Shown piece after piece: positions 29,175 to 40,159 of a DNA stretch of 64,000 nucleotides. Every line of letters begins with the position of its first letter. The first letter of the stretch is position 1. The translations under genes and the position numbers were made by a program. The DNA is from Erodium maritimum. Lineage: Eukaryota; Streptophyta; Magnoliopsida; Geraniales; Geraniaceae. The stretch covers positions 17,179,001 through 17,243,000 of the forward strand of contig OY997596.1 in assembly GCA_963921825.1 (NCBI GenBank), read 5' to 3'. Under the pieces are notes generated by a model. It was not told where the DNA came from and did no database searches. It saw nothing but the letters and a program-made list of their open reading frames with translations.

Positions 29175-31528
29175 TGTAATAACCACTCCCGGTCAACGCT
29201 AGTCAAATCTGCGAAAAAATAGGAAAATTTAAACAGGCACTTAAATGAACCCAAATTTGACCCCGAGGGTCATACCAGACTTAAGTTGACCCCGATATCG
29301 ACCAAAGTGAGTTCCGGGGGACTCAGGGCAACTTTCTAACCAATTTGGGAAATGTTGACTTTTCGCTGGAAAAGTCAACCGAGCGACGTTTTGGTCCATT
29401 CGAGGACCGATTTGGATCCAAAAAGATTAGTCGTCGTCGCAACGGTCTTAGTTGAGCCGTTTCCTTGTAGCCCGTGAAGTTTCGTAATTTCTTGGGAAAA
29501 GTGCCCGTTCGGGGCCCGAAACGTCCGAATTTCGCGAATCTGATTGGAAAATATGTAGAAGATATTTTTCCAAAAAGGTGTGGGACCCACTTGCCACATG
29601 TCACAAATGTGGTGGTGTTAGGTTTATTGAACAAAACAATTGATGAGACTTTAGTGTTAGTTTGTAAATAAGTAAAGTTTGTGTTTGTTTTTAAAACAAA
29701 TAAAAGGGAAAGTAAGACTATGTCTCGGCCAACACTTCACAATTAGAAAAAAGGTAGACTTTTAGAGAGAGAAAGAAAGAGAGAAGGAGGAGAGAAAAAG
29801 AGAAGAGGCTTGGGGAATTTGTGACGTTTCTCGTTCATCAAGCCGTTGGATCGTCTCAACGATAGAAGATTCAAGCTCACACCGTCATTCTCTACGGTGA
29901 GCACCTAACCGATTTTCATTTTGGTACGTTTGAAATTTAGGGTTTGAGTTTAAACGGTTTGATTATGGTTGGGTTTTGGTTAGAATTGGTTTAAAGATGA
30001 ATGGTTGAGGTTTGGGGTTCGTTAGGAACGTTTTGGGGCAAAAAGGAAATTTTCCTAATGGTGGCCGGGTGGGGCCCACATGCCCGAGTATCGGGTTTTC
30101 GTTTTCGGGTGGTTTAGGGCGATCCCCAAGTAGTTCATCCACACCCGGATCGAAATTTGGAATTAAAATGCGAAAGTTGTAATTATCGGGTTTAGGAACT
30201 TGAAACGCTAATTAATTGACTCGGAAGTCGGAATTCAATTCCGTCAAGTACATTGGGACCCTTGATTTATTCTAAGACCGTAGAAACGAAAACGAGAATT
30301 TTTGGAGCCCCGGAAGGGCATTTCCAAAACCCGGGCAGATTCGCCATGTCGGGCGAATCGGGCTTTTCCGGGTCCAATATCGACAATGTCGAGTAATTGG
30401 GGAGTTTGGGAGTGATCGACATTGTCGGGGTTACTTTTGGGCGTCAGGTTTATTAAAATTCAGCATTATGCCTGCAAGCTTGAAAGCGTTTAAAATTGTG
30501 TTCTTTTAGATCGTGCTGCGGACCGAGGCAAAGGAAAGCTAGGGGAGTGACGGAGATCACGCCGGGGCTTATTTGGGCACTTTTGGAGAACACGCACGAG
30601 GTAGGGAAAAGTAGCCAGATCTCGTCCCTGACTAGGGAAAGTTAACAGTAGAAATGCATGTGACACTTGGGTGTCGTGGGTTAAGTAGGTTATCGAATAT
30701 TAGAAATGCATGTGACACTTTGGGTGTCATGGGTTAAGTAGGTTATCGAAGATTGGAAATGCATGTGACACTTAGTAGTGTCGTAGGAGCAGAGAACTTA
30801 TCGATGTTAGAATTACTGGAGGCATATGACTATGCCCGGAGGTTGATTGTGAACTTATCGATATTAGGAGTACTAGAGGCATATGACCATGCCCGAAGGT
30901 TGATTGTGAAACTGTTGATATTAGAACTGCTGGAGGCATTGGTTATGCCCGGAGGTTGTTTGTGTAATTTGTGTCTTGGGTGGCCATGAGAGCCCGTGTT
31001 TTATTGTTGTATCTTGGGTGGCCGTGAGTGATGTGGGGTTGTTGAGCCCATGAGTTACTGTTGGTGTGTCTTGGGTGGCCGTGAGTGTCGTGGGGTTGTT
31101 GAGCCCGTGAGTTACTGTTGGTGTGTCTTGGGTGGCCATGAGTACCCGTGGGGTTGTTGAGCCCGTGAGTTACTTTTGGTGTGTCTTGGTGGCCATGAGT
31201 GCCTGTGGGGTTGTTGAACCCGTGTCTTTACTGTTGGTGTGTCTTGGGTGGCCGTGAGTGCCGTGGGGTTGTTGAGCCCGTGAGTTACTGTTGGTGTGTC
31301 TTGGTGACCATGAGTGCCCGTGGGGTTGTTGAGCCAGTGAGTTACTATTGGTGTGTCTTGGGTGGCCATGAGTGCCCGTGGGGTTGTTGAGCCCGTGAGT
31401 TACTGTTGGTGTGTCTTGGGTGGCCATGAGTGCCCGTGGGGTTGTTGAGCCCGTGAGTTATGGTTGGTGTGTCTTGGGAGGCCGTGAGTGCCCGTGGGGT
31501 TGTTGAGTCCGAGTTTTACTGTTGGTGT
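29175..31528 (+). repeat. Truncated 3' LTR of the gag-only element
   Basis: Matches the first ~2.4 kb of the 5' LTR (start TGTAATAACCACTCCC, inverted repeat about 30373-30424, arrays 30650-31525). It stops inside the 57-bp minisatellite, where orientation flips to the host solo LTR. The last ~1.04 kb, including the dyad and the LTR end, is missing. Confidence 0.85.
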
Positions 31529-31850
31529 CAGTAACCTCTCTCACTCACGCGCTTTGCCGATCCCTATCGCGCTAGGCGGTCGACCTGTCTCAGTAACCTC
31601 TCTCACTCACGCGCTTCCCCGACACAAAGTGCGGCCAGGCGGTCGACCTGTCTCAGTAACCTATCTCACTCACGCGCTTTGCCAGTCCCGGTCAAGCCAG
31701 ACGGTCGAGCTATCTCAGTAACCTCTCCCACTCACGCGCTTTGCCAGTCCCAGTCAGGCCAGGCGGTCGACCTGTCTCAGTAACCTCTCTAACTCACGCG
31801 CTTTGCCAGTCCCGGTCAGGCCAGGCGGTTGACCTGTCTCAGTAACCACA
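31529..31850 (-). repeat. LTR minisatellite, ~62-bp unit
   Basis: Five copies of CAGTAACCTCTCTCACTCA / CGCGCTTTGCCAGTCCCGGT / CAGGCCAGGCGGTCGACCTG within the minus-strand host solo LTR. A single-copy version occurs near 58195-58250 and, inverted, near 25590-25650. Confidence 0.85.
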
Positions 31851-33117
31851 ATCACAAGCAAGTTCAACAAACAAAAACAACACAGGTTCAACACTCCACA
31901 GGCACTCATGGCCACCCAAGACACACCGACAATAACTCACGGGCTCAACAACCCCACGGGCACTCACGGCCACCCAAGACACACCGACAATAAGTCACGG
32001 GCTCAACAACCCCACGGGCACTCATGGCCACCCAAGACACACCAACAGTAAAGACACGGGTACAACAACCCCACGGGCCCTCATGGCCACCCAAGACACC
32101 AACAGTAAAACACGGGCTCTCATGGCCACCCAAGACACACCAACAGTAAAAACACGGGTTCAACAACCCGGACCAACTTGGTCGTGGGTGGCTAGGGCTT
32201 AAATGGGCCCGGCCCACCATGGTGGTGGCCGGCCCTAGCTCCGGCCAGCCACCCCATGGCCGGCCGGCCACCCCCCTATGGTGGTCGGAGCTCCTCCCGA
32301 GCTCCCGGTCACCGGAAAACGTCCATCTTCACTCCCAAACGTCTCCAACAATCACCAATCCTCAATACAACCCTAAACTAATAGTTTTAAACCAAAACCT
32401 AATTTTCCCAACTTGCAAAACGGGAATCGGTTCGGTGCTTACCAAAGAGGAAGACGGTGTGAGCTTGATTCTCCAAGCTTTGAGATGATCCAAGGGCTAG
32501 ATGAACGGGAATCACTAGAACACCACAAGCCTCCCTCTCTTTTCTCTCTTCTTCTCCTTCTCCTTCTCTCTCTAAAACTAACCCTTTTCTTTTTTCTTTT
32601 CTTTTGAAATTGCCTTGGCCGAACACCCCGTTAAGGGGTGTCTTCCTTGTCTTGTCCAAACCTAACACCACCACTTAGTTGACAAGTGGCAAGGTGGGTC
32701 CCACACCTTTTTGGAAAATATCTTCCAGATATTTTTTCCAATCAGATTCGCGAAATTCGGACGTTTCGGGCCTTGAACGGGCACTTTTTCCAAGAAATTA
32801 CGAAAGTTCACGGGCTACAAGGAAACGGCTCAACTAAGACCGCTGCGACGACGGCTAAGCTTTTTGGATCTAAAACGGTCCTCGAATGGACCAAAACGTC
32901 GCTCGGTTGACTTTTCCAACGAAAAGTCAACATTTCCCAAATTGATCAGAAAGTTGCCATGAGTCCCCCGGAACTCACTTTGGTCGATATCGGGGTCAAC
33001 TTAAGTCCGGTATAACCCTCGGGGTTAAATTTAGGTTCATTTAAGTACCTGGCCAAATTTTTTAAATTTTCCTGTTTTTCGCAGGTTGACTGGCGTTGAC
33101 CGGGAGTGGTTATTACA

Positions 33118-33960
33118 TGGGATGTTATGTTTATGGTCTTCCAATACATTTTGCAAGATGTGCGAGTTATTAAGAACGTTGATGTCGTTGTTCGCACCTG
33201 AAAAAACGAAATAAGCATGTCAAATCCACAGGTCACTTGAAGCAATGGCTTCCAGCATAATTGTTGTGCGTTTTCAATGATCTCAAGAAAATCTCCATTT
33301 CCATGCCGTCAGACAATTCTTCTAGTGATATTCCATGCAATCAAGACTTCCAATGTAATCTGGGAAGCCCTGTCTCTCTCTCATATGCAAGACCTGGGTT
33401 ATGTCGACTGTCGTCGATCGCCTCTCATACTCCGCCCTAAAAATTCAAATCACGACCTTACAAAACCTTTGCGTACATTCTAGGATGGTTAAGGCACCCA
33501 CTCCCATTTTTTTGTCTAACCAATCTGCGACGCCTCTATATGCCAGCATGCAAATTGCAGCTATACATTTTTGGTATAGAGTAAACCCATATTGACCAGT
33601 CGCATCCATCTTTTGAACAAGTAGTTGTCATGGGAGACAAGAGACTCCACTATACGAGGGGAACGTTTCAAATCATTCGGAATCAACATCAGAATATAAC
33701 GTCCCCGTAAATCGGCACCTCCGAAAAGTGATTGTGCATCAAACCCTCGTTCGCATCGCCACGACCTCGAAACAACCACCTTTTTTCTTCCGGACCCTTC
33801 CACGACTTGGTCACTTAAATCGTCTAAGCTGGCCTCTATTTGGACAATAAACTTGTCGGTTGTTCATTCCATCTCTTCCCCGATCATTGTAAGTTATGCT
33901 TCTGTAAGCACCTCTAAATCTTCTGATGTCATCGATCTTAGAATGTCGAATGTGGAGCAA
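33118..33960 (-). pseudogene. HARBI1-like transposase pseudogene, N-terminal half
   Basis: Read on the minus strand, the locus opens with an acidic N-terminus (around 33890-33830) and then a block with 'SHDNYLFKRWMR'. There follow 'YTKNV*LQFACWHIEA'-type decayed sequence equivalent to 'QKCTAAIRMLAYG', 'TILECTQRFCKVV' and 'GFPDYIGSLDCME' (first catalytic Asp present). After 'MLEAIASSDLWI' and 'GANNDINVLNNSHILQNV' the sequence stops at the TGGGA target duplication. Several stops interrupt it. The rest of the gene is at 21840-22243. Confidence 0.8.
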
Positions 33961-34037
33961 TTTGAGAGATAATTGAATGAAACAATGGTGAATTCACGTA
34001 TAAAATTGAATGGTCTTTATGGAGCATAAAAAATAAA

Positions 34038-34528
34038 GGGTTTACTCCATGTCTTAACCTCGTACTACACTTAATTGTCAAATCCGCACCCAAGCTTTGG
34101 AAAATTGTCAAATAGTAACGAATTTCAAAACTGAATTATTAAAAATTAAAAAAGTACTGTTTAAATTGACTTTTTCCGTGAACAGTGAATCACGTGCTGC
34201 CCACGTGACTCATTTTATAATGGATCTTGCGCGAGCTGAGGTCACGAAGAGATGAAATTCGAAGCTTGGACACAAAGAGATGAAGTTCGAAGAGTTGAGA
34301 TGAAGAGATTAGGTCACAAAGAGATGAAGTTAGGCCAAGTTAACATCCGTAGGAAAAAGATATTTGAGGGTAAACTCGACTTTTCACTTGGCCAAGTTAA
34401 CGTCCGTTTAAAATTAGAAACAGTTGGCAATTTCAGTTAATTGACCGTTACTACATGGCAATTTCAATTGTACAGGATTTGGATTTAACAATTTCTGAAA
34501 GTTGGGCGTTAGGACATGGAGTAACCCC
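34038..34528. mobile_element. Small Mutator-like foldback element
   Basis: 491 bp with inverted ends (left GGGTTTACTCCATGTCTTAA, right reverse complement GGGGTTACTCCATGTCCTAA) extending over about 100 bp. Flanks AAAAATAAA (34029-34037) and AAAAATAAT (34529-34537) agree at 8 of 9 positions. The interior includes three AAAGAGATGAAGTT-type short repeats. No coding capacity. Confidence 0.7.
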
Positions 34529-34849
34529 AAAAATAATTATGTATTCATTTTATCGTTATTTTATTAATTAATTATTCATTTTAAAAAAAATACATAACAA
34601 AATCTGATAGTTGGAGACCAACGATCGCCTTTTTCGAAATGGGGGACATTTGTCACACCCAGATTGGATGTTGGCAGCGGGTCCGGGTTCAGAACCCACA
34701 CACGCATGGACCTTCGACTTCGTGCATGTGGCCCCAAAACCCGCGGTTTCTCCTTGTTTTTTTACTCTACAACAGCATGTAGTTGTTATCTCCAAGTTCG
34801 GCTCTGGGTCCGACTTCTCTGTTTTTCTTACTCGGTACATGCCATTTAA
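34529..34849. other. Spacer, no gene recognised
   Basis: Short open frames exist on both strands (about 34568-34856) but none has a recognisable motif or coding bias. A GGGTCCGGGTTCAGAACCCACAC segment near 34680 contains the short dyad GGGTTC-AGAACCC. Confidence 0.3.
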
Positions 34850-36060
34850 CTGTTGAGGCCTTTCATAGTGGAGGCTATTCTGCGTCTATTTGGGCGTCGA
34901 ATCGGCTAAAGGACCCCAAAATATCGTCGAATTTGCCTCTATTCCAATTTTTTAGCGTCCAATCGGAGAGGAGAGAAAATAGATGGTCTATGGATTCGTC
35001 AACCACCAATCTGCGTCTAGTATCACAATTATGCAACGAAGAATCGCCACGTGACACACAATTTCTTTAATAATCACTAATTTCCTTACTATCTATTTAA
35101 AAAAAATTCTTAATAATCAATAATTTTCTTTAATATCTAATTAATATTTGTCTTAATAATCAATAATTTCCTTAATCTCTATTTAAGAATTTCTTTAATA
35201 ATCAATAATTTTCTTAATATCTATTTAAGAATTTATTTAAGAATCAATAATTTCATTAAACAATTATCTATGTTATTTAATGTTTCCTTAATAATATTTT
35301 ATAATTTAAAATTATCTAATTTAAAATTATATTAATTTATGATTCATAATTTCATATTTTATAATTCAATATTAAGTAATTTCGCATTTATTAGTTTAAG
35401 AATAAGATTACTTAATTCTCTCAAAAAAAAAAAGATTACTTAATTAAGAATAAAATAATTTTGGATTTATTAAGTTAATATTAAAATTTAACATCTTAAT
35501 TTAAGATTACCAAATTATGATTATATTAATTTAAGATTGTATTATTTTAATATTTATATTGATGTTTAAATTCGTTCGTTTTTTGTTTTATTTATATTGT
35601 TGTTTAAGATTATATTGTTTATTTATAATAAACAAAATTCCTTTTTTTTTGTTTTATTAATATCAGGCGCTTCGAGGGGACGTTCTTGTAGTATTTGTCA
35701 TGCGGTAGGCTTTGATCGGTGGTGTGTTTTGTTGATTCTCGGGTTTGCGTTGTACTTCCTTTGCTCGTTTCTAGAAATAATAATATGTTTCCACAGTCTT
35801 TCGTTGTTTTTTTCATTATTTTTAAAATTAATGATTTATATTATATTTAATTATTTTTTTTCACATTAGACTCGGAATAGACGATTCGGGTCTATTGCCA
35901 CTGTGAGATTATTCGAATTAGACCGAAAAATCAAGTGTATTCTCTACTGATTTTTTTTTAAAAAAATTAGTCTAATTAGAACGGGATTAGACCGATTCAG
36001 TCTAATCCCACCATGGATTAGACCGATTCAGTTTAATCCCACCGTGGATGGTCTAAAAGT
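34850..36060 (-). repeat. Old ~1.1-kb repeat, copy 2 (uninterrupted, inverted)
   Basis: On the minus strand this copy follows the order seen in copy 1: TGGGATTAGAC...AATCGGTCTAATCC (36055-35990), AATAGACCCGAATCGTCTATT (about 35895), CCTACCGCATGACAAATAC (35685-35705), a long AT-rich part (35060-35640), GTGGCGATTCTTCG, and GACGCCCAAATAGACGC near 34890. It lacks the 15921-17278 TIR element and thereby provides its empty site. No coding capacity. Confidence 0.65.
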
Positions 36061-36491
36061 GTTTAATTAAGGATTTCATCTTCATAGTTTCATCCTCCAA
36101 CTTTGTGGCTAATAGGTTACAGTTTATCAGTTTCCATTGGGTATATCATTTATGATTGACTCTACTCAAAGGTGATTCAACAAGACATACTTGATTCCGC
36201 TGTAAAAACACCTGTTTAAGCGAGAGCAAACGGTAAATGCTTGACGGAGACGAGACTAACGGATGAGTACCGATTGTAATACAAAATTAAAACTTGAATC
36301 CAATTATGAGAAAAATAACAGAAGTGTGTGTGGATACCAAATTTAATATTCACTCAATGTCTGGTTGTACTACCAAATAAAGTCCTCTCTTTAAAGTTTA
36401 AACCAACCCTCTCTACTACTCTCCCTATAACACTCTTTTTACACATTACTGTAGCAGCAGATCTCTTCTGCTGTTCCCAGAAAGAAGCAAA
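36061..36491 (+). promoter_or_regulatory. Upstream region and 5' UTR of the HIPP gene
   Basis: TATAA at 36426-36430 in CTCCCTATAACACTC lies 62 bases before the ATG. Upstream CT-rich and AT-rich sequence resembles an ordinary plant promoter. No specific operator can be named. Confidence 0.5.
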
Positions 36492-38024
36492 ATGGTGAAC
36501 AATAAGCAAGATTTGATGAAGATTCAGGTACCCTTTTGCCCTTTCTCAAGCTCCATCTTCTCAAAATCAAGACTTTCACTCTCTATTTTACCCCTTCATC
36601 TCCACTCTCAAGCCTTGATTTTTTGTTGTTGTACTTTTCAGTGCTAAATCGTTTCTTGTTTTGTTTTGCAGACCTGTGTTCTCAGAGTGAATATACACTG
36701 TGATGGGTGCAAGCAAAAAGTCAAGAAATTGCTACAGAAAATGGAAGGTACTGGCCACTGCTACAGATTTGATTTCCCCTTGTGTTCTGATGCACCAGTT
36801 TTGTTGTTTTTCCCTTGAAATTTATTGGAGACTTTTGTTTTCTAGTGGATATTTATGTATTTTGTGGTTTGATTATTAATTGGGTTTACAATTGTTCTGG
36901 TTTGGGGGCTAGGGGTGTACACTACCAGTATAGATTCAGAGCAGGGGAAGGTGACAGTAACAGGACATGTAGATCCAGCAATGCTCATCAGAAAGCTTGA
37001 GAAATCTGGGAAGCATGCTGAGCTCTGGGGAGGAGTGCAAAAGGGTAAGGGAGGTGGTGGTGGTGGTGGTGGTCAGAACAACAATAATTACCAAAACCTT
37101 CTCAATAACCAGTTCAAGAACCTGCAAATGGATAATTTCAAAGGTGGAAAAGTTAACAAATCTCAAAAGGGTGGTGGTGGTGGTAATCCACAACAGCAAG
37201 CTATGCTGATGATGCAACAAATGCAACAGATGAGGGGGGCTAAGCAGATGGTTCCTCAGAAGGATCAGAAATCTGTGAAGTTCAGTGTGCCTGAAGATGA
37301 TGAGTTTGATGAGAGTGATGAAGATTTTGATGATTATGATGATGATTTTGACAGTGAATTTGATGATGAAGATGATGAGTTTGGGCATAACAGGATGCCC
37401 CCCAACAGCAAGAACATGATGAGCAAAGGTCTTGGTGGGCCTATGCCTGGTATGATGAGAGGAGGAGGAGGAGGTGGTGGTGTTGATCTAGCTATGATGA
37501 TGATGAAGAGCAACATGGGAGGAAAGAAAGGAGGAGAAGAAGGAGCAGGCAAGAACAGTGGGCTCCATGACAACAATAAAATGAAAAATGGGGTCCATGA
37601 CATTCATGTTAAAGCCAAACATAGCAAAGGAGGTGGAGGAAACAATGTGGGTAACCATTCAATGGATCACATGGGTCAAATCCCAAACCATCCAATGGGT
37701 CAAATGGGGAGGTACCCAAACCCAATGGGTCAAGGACATAGCATGCAAGCAATTCAAGCAACACTTCCAGGTGCTATGAGTGGGGGATATTACCAGGGGA
37801 TGGGGCAAGGAATCAACCCCTACAGCCAACAACAGCAGCAGCAATACATGACAATGATGATGAATCAACAAAGAGCATATGGGAATGATATGATCCATCC
37901 TATGATGTATGCCCCGCCGCCTGCCACCGTGAGTTATGGCCCGCCAATGCCGCCCCTGGTGTCTGTTGATCCATACACACACTACTTCAGTGATGAGAAT
38001 GTCAATAGTTGCAGTGTCATGTAA
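36492..38024 (+). CDS. Heavy-metal-associated isoprenylated plant protein (HIPP), 3 exons
   Basis: Exons 36492-36527, 36672-36747 and 36913-38024, with GT-AG introns of 144 and 165 bp, give a protein of about 407 residues. After a 12-residue leader ([12 protein letters not shown]) comes one HMA domain (residues ~13-75) with the metal-binding 'HCDGCKQKV' CxxC. Then follow Gly runs, a Met/Gln-rich part, a strongly acidic Asp/Glu/Phe segment ([17 protein letters not shown] region), more Gly/Met/His-rich linker, and a Tyr/Pro-rich end. The last four residues, CSVM, form a CaaX prenylation box. HIPPs bind soft metals or protein partners and are anchored to membranes by farnesylation. Exon structure fits the HIPP family. 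The member number cannot be given from sequence alone. Intact, and the only complete host gene here. Confidence 0.93.
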
Positions 38025-38639
38025 CTTATTGAGTTTGTGACTTTTTTTCTTTTACCTTGCATCTATACCTCAATGAGTGTATCATTGCTTATATTACTTG
38101 GAATGGGTTATTTTTGTTTGAAATTCCCTTTCTGAATTAATGAGGGTACTTAGCTTCATACGGTGATAGTTTCTTAGTTAGAATTGTATCTAGATACTGA
38201 GATGAAAATCTAAGATAATGTACTTGAGAGGGTTTTTGATAGTGGCTTCTGATGTAAGTAATTGGAAACATTACACATAGCTTCGTCTAAATAGACGCAT
38301 TTTCTACATAACCAGACATAATTCGTTTGTATGCTACTCTAACTATCCAATTTTATCACGTTAATCATTTCCGTTAATTTTTAAATAGAAAAATAATTAT
38401 GTCCAAGTCACGTCACGTTTCTATAACAAGTTGAAATGATCAAACTTAGAGCAACTTCCGAACAATTTTATTCTCCAACCCCTTCGTTATCTTTTGTAAC
38501 CACTTTCGTGGCCTGTAACTCTAAAATCAACACCAGAAGTAGTCATGACCTCTACCACATTCTTAATCTCCTTCTCGACTACTACCTTTGCATCAAGGAT
38601 ATCTTTTCTTGAAACAAAAGCAAATTCCATTAAACAAAA
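38025..38639 (+). other. 3' UTR of the HIPP gene and AT-rich spacer
   Basis: T-rich sequence with AATTAATGA at about 38136 as a weak poly(A) context. Nothing else is recognised before the LINE remnant. Confidence 0.35.
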
Positions 38640-39390
38640 AGACCTCTCATTACAATAAAAGCAATACAATGGGGGACATTTCATCTCCACTCTTGAGACA
38701 TCAAATTATGAACAACTAACTGGGTTAGGCTTAGAGAAACCTCGTTACAACAATGGGACACATAAAGAACCGCCACATTCCCTAGAACGTCCAAAGAGAA
38801 ACAAATATCTTCTAAAATAGGCCCTTGTAAAGCATCGAAACATCTCTCGAAGATCGCTGAGACCACATTAAAGGCATCTAAATCCACTTCCAAGACTTGC
38901 CACCCATCGCCACACACCACTCGAGGCCCTTTCTCAATGTCAAACATTCAGCCATACGAGGGGAGAAAACTCCCTCTTGGAAACAGGCCTTCGCTCCGAG
39001 GACTTCCCTAGATGGTTCTTAACCACCATGCCTAAACCAATCCCCTTCGATTGAACTCCAAAATCCACATTTAGTTTAAAACCATCGACCGAGGGAGCAA
39101 GCCATCTCAGAGCCAAGTCTCAGGGATGACTAGAAATCTGTCAACGATTATCCCTATCCATGGTGGAGCAGAAGTCTCGAATCCAACCACTACAAGCCAT
39201 CGTCAACTGATCAAGATCTCTTTCCTGATCTCCTTGAAGAACCTTGTTCCTCTCGCTCCAAATCATATAAGCACTCATTACCCATACATGATCATCTTTA
39301 TCCATTACTCAAACCCATAACAAATTGAATCAATGTTAGATCATTTTCTTTACCCCTAAACTCTATAGTAAACACAAAAACCTTCTACGC
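38640..39390 (-). pseudogene. LINE (L1-like) RNase H-domain remnant
   Basis: Minus-strand reading from about 39390 shows the post-RT linker ('SAYMIWSERNKVLQGDQERD'). Then comes an RNase H-like domain starting 'WLAPSVDGFKLNVDFGVQ' with 'IGLGMVVKNHLG', continuing 'MAECLTLRKGLEWCV', 'WQVLEVDLDAFNVVSAI' and 'CNEVSLSLTQLVVHNLMSQEW'. This is the RVT_3-type RNase H seen at the C-terminus of plant non-LTR retrotransposons. At least two frameshifts and substitutions at catalytic positions show it is dead. No poly(A) or target duplication is identified. Confidence 0.6.
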
Positions 39391-39623
39391 TGACTCACAT
39401 CTTCAACCTTCATGGTTGTTCGACTGAGGGAACAAATTTGGTTTCACGTTCTGGACATCATGATGGTGCCGGACCTAGAGCAGACTTGGGAGCGATTACA
39501 AGTCCTCCTCGGCATTGCCAAGATCACTCACGAGGGTTTCAAAGCTCGTCCGACCCAACAAATATGGAGATGTATGTGTTCTTAGGAGATCACAAACCCA
39601 AGAAGCTTCCGACCATCATTGGT
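39391..39623. other. Left flank of the duplicated 535-bp segment, unassigned
   Basis: A short open frame (39438-39686, plus) runs from here into the duplicated segment, but no motif is recognised. It may belong to the same ancestral locus as 62954-64000. Confidence 0.3.
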
Positions 39624-40159
39624 TGTAGGGTTTGGAGATTTCAACTGCACGAAGGTCTGATGGCTACTATGTCAGGATACTACTAGATCATAGGCCAAAG
39701 ATGCGGAATGAGATCAAGTATGACAACCCTAGTAAGAGATTCAGGCCAAGCAATGAAAAACCGGAAAATTAGATAAATGACCTCTAAAGTAAGGGCTCTT
39801 TGCAACATGACCTTCATTGAATTCCTTTTATTTCGACTTTTAAGGTAAAAACCAAGAAAAATACCATTTTACCCTCAAGTAAAAACACTCGTCTCTTCTC
39901 CTCCCCTCCAAACACAACATAACTGTAACTCTTCTTCTTCACTCTCTCGTTCTCAAGGTCACTCTCCAAGTTAAGTTCAAACTCAATTGAGCACTACGAA
40001 TCCGATCAAGAGAAGTTTCTCGCCGTCTTCGTCGCTCCTCTGTCCGGTCCTTGTAGTGAAGGCGATGTTTCGAGGTCCTCACACAGCTCACCGTCTCTGA
40101 GGTATGTAGTAGGGAACATTCTAGTCGATTTTCATGTAGAAAGGTTGGGAAGGACGATT
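39624..40159 (+). repeat. 535-bp direct duplication, left copy
   Basis: From GTAGGGTTTGGAGATTTCAA to GGAAGGACGATT this matches 62419-62953 with only scattered differences (about 95% by eye). It ends at a 4-base GATT microhomology with the truncated Athila LTR. The right copy begins exactly at the outer end of the complete Athila LTR. Content looks like a transcript leader: TTTACCCTC-type linker, a CT-rich run, then GAGGTATGTAGTAGG (donor-like) near 40101. Confidence 0.85.

Larger units (their letters stand above)
22800..31528 (+). mobile_element. Gag-only chromovirus derivative (TR-GAG type) with giant LTRs
   Basis: 5' LTR 22800-26250, primer site, 1.37-kb leader, gag ORF 27631-29127, a remnant of the chromovirus pol end plus polypurine tract (about 29140-29174), and a 3' LTR 29175-31528 cut off after about 2.35 kb. 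There is no protease, RT, RNase H or integrase: the sequence passes from the gag stop within about 45 bases to the polypurine tract. The LTRs differ by small substitutions and indels, so the insertion is not very recent. The 5' flank is CTCCA; the 3' target duplication is lost with the truncated LTR. Confidence 0.85.
22244..33117 (-). mobile_element. Chromovirus-family solo LTR, split by a gag-only element
   Basis: TGGGA at 22239-22243 and 33118-33122 flanks a minus-strand LTR with intact termini (TGTCACGCCCC at left, GGTTATTACA at right). Its sequence is 22244-22799 plus about 31529-33117, separated by the plus-strand element 22800-31528. The right part resumes only a few bases after the left part stops (GGATCGCACTCCA then CAGTAACCTC), as judged against the uninterrupted LTR at 57618-60698. 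It also lacks about 0.8 kb internally at about 32165, where a minisatellite jumps straight into the GGCCGGCC-rich segment. Confidence 0.8.

Noticed and set aside
34611-35070. Overlapping ~80-95-codon frames (plus and minus)
   Set aside because: Fall in spacer and old-repeat sequence, overlap each other in several frames, no recognised motif.
39438-39686. 82-codon ORF spanning the left edge of the 535-bp duplication
   Set aside because: No motif; the right copy lacks its start because the LTR replaces it.
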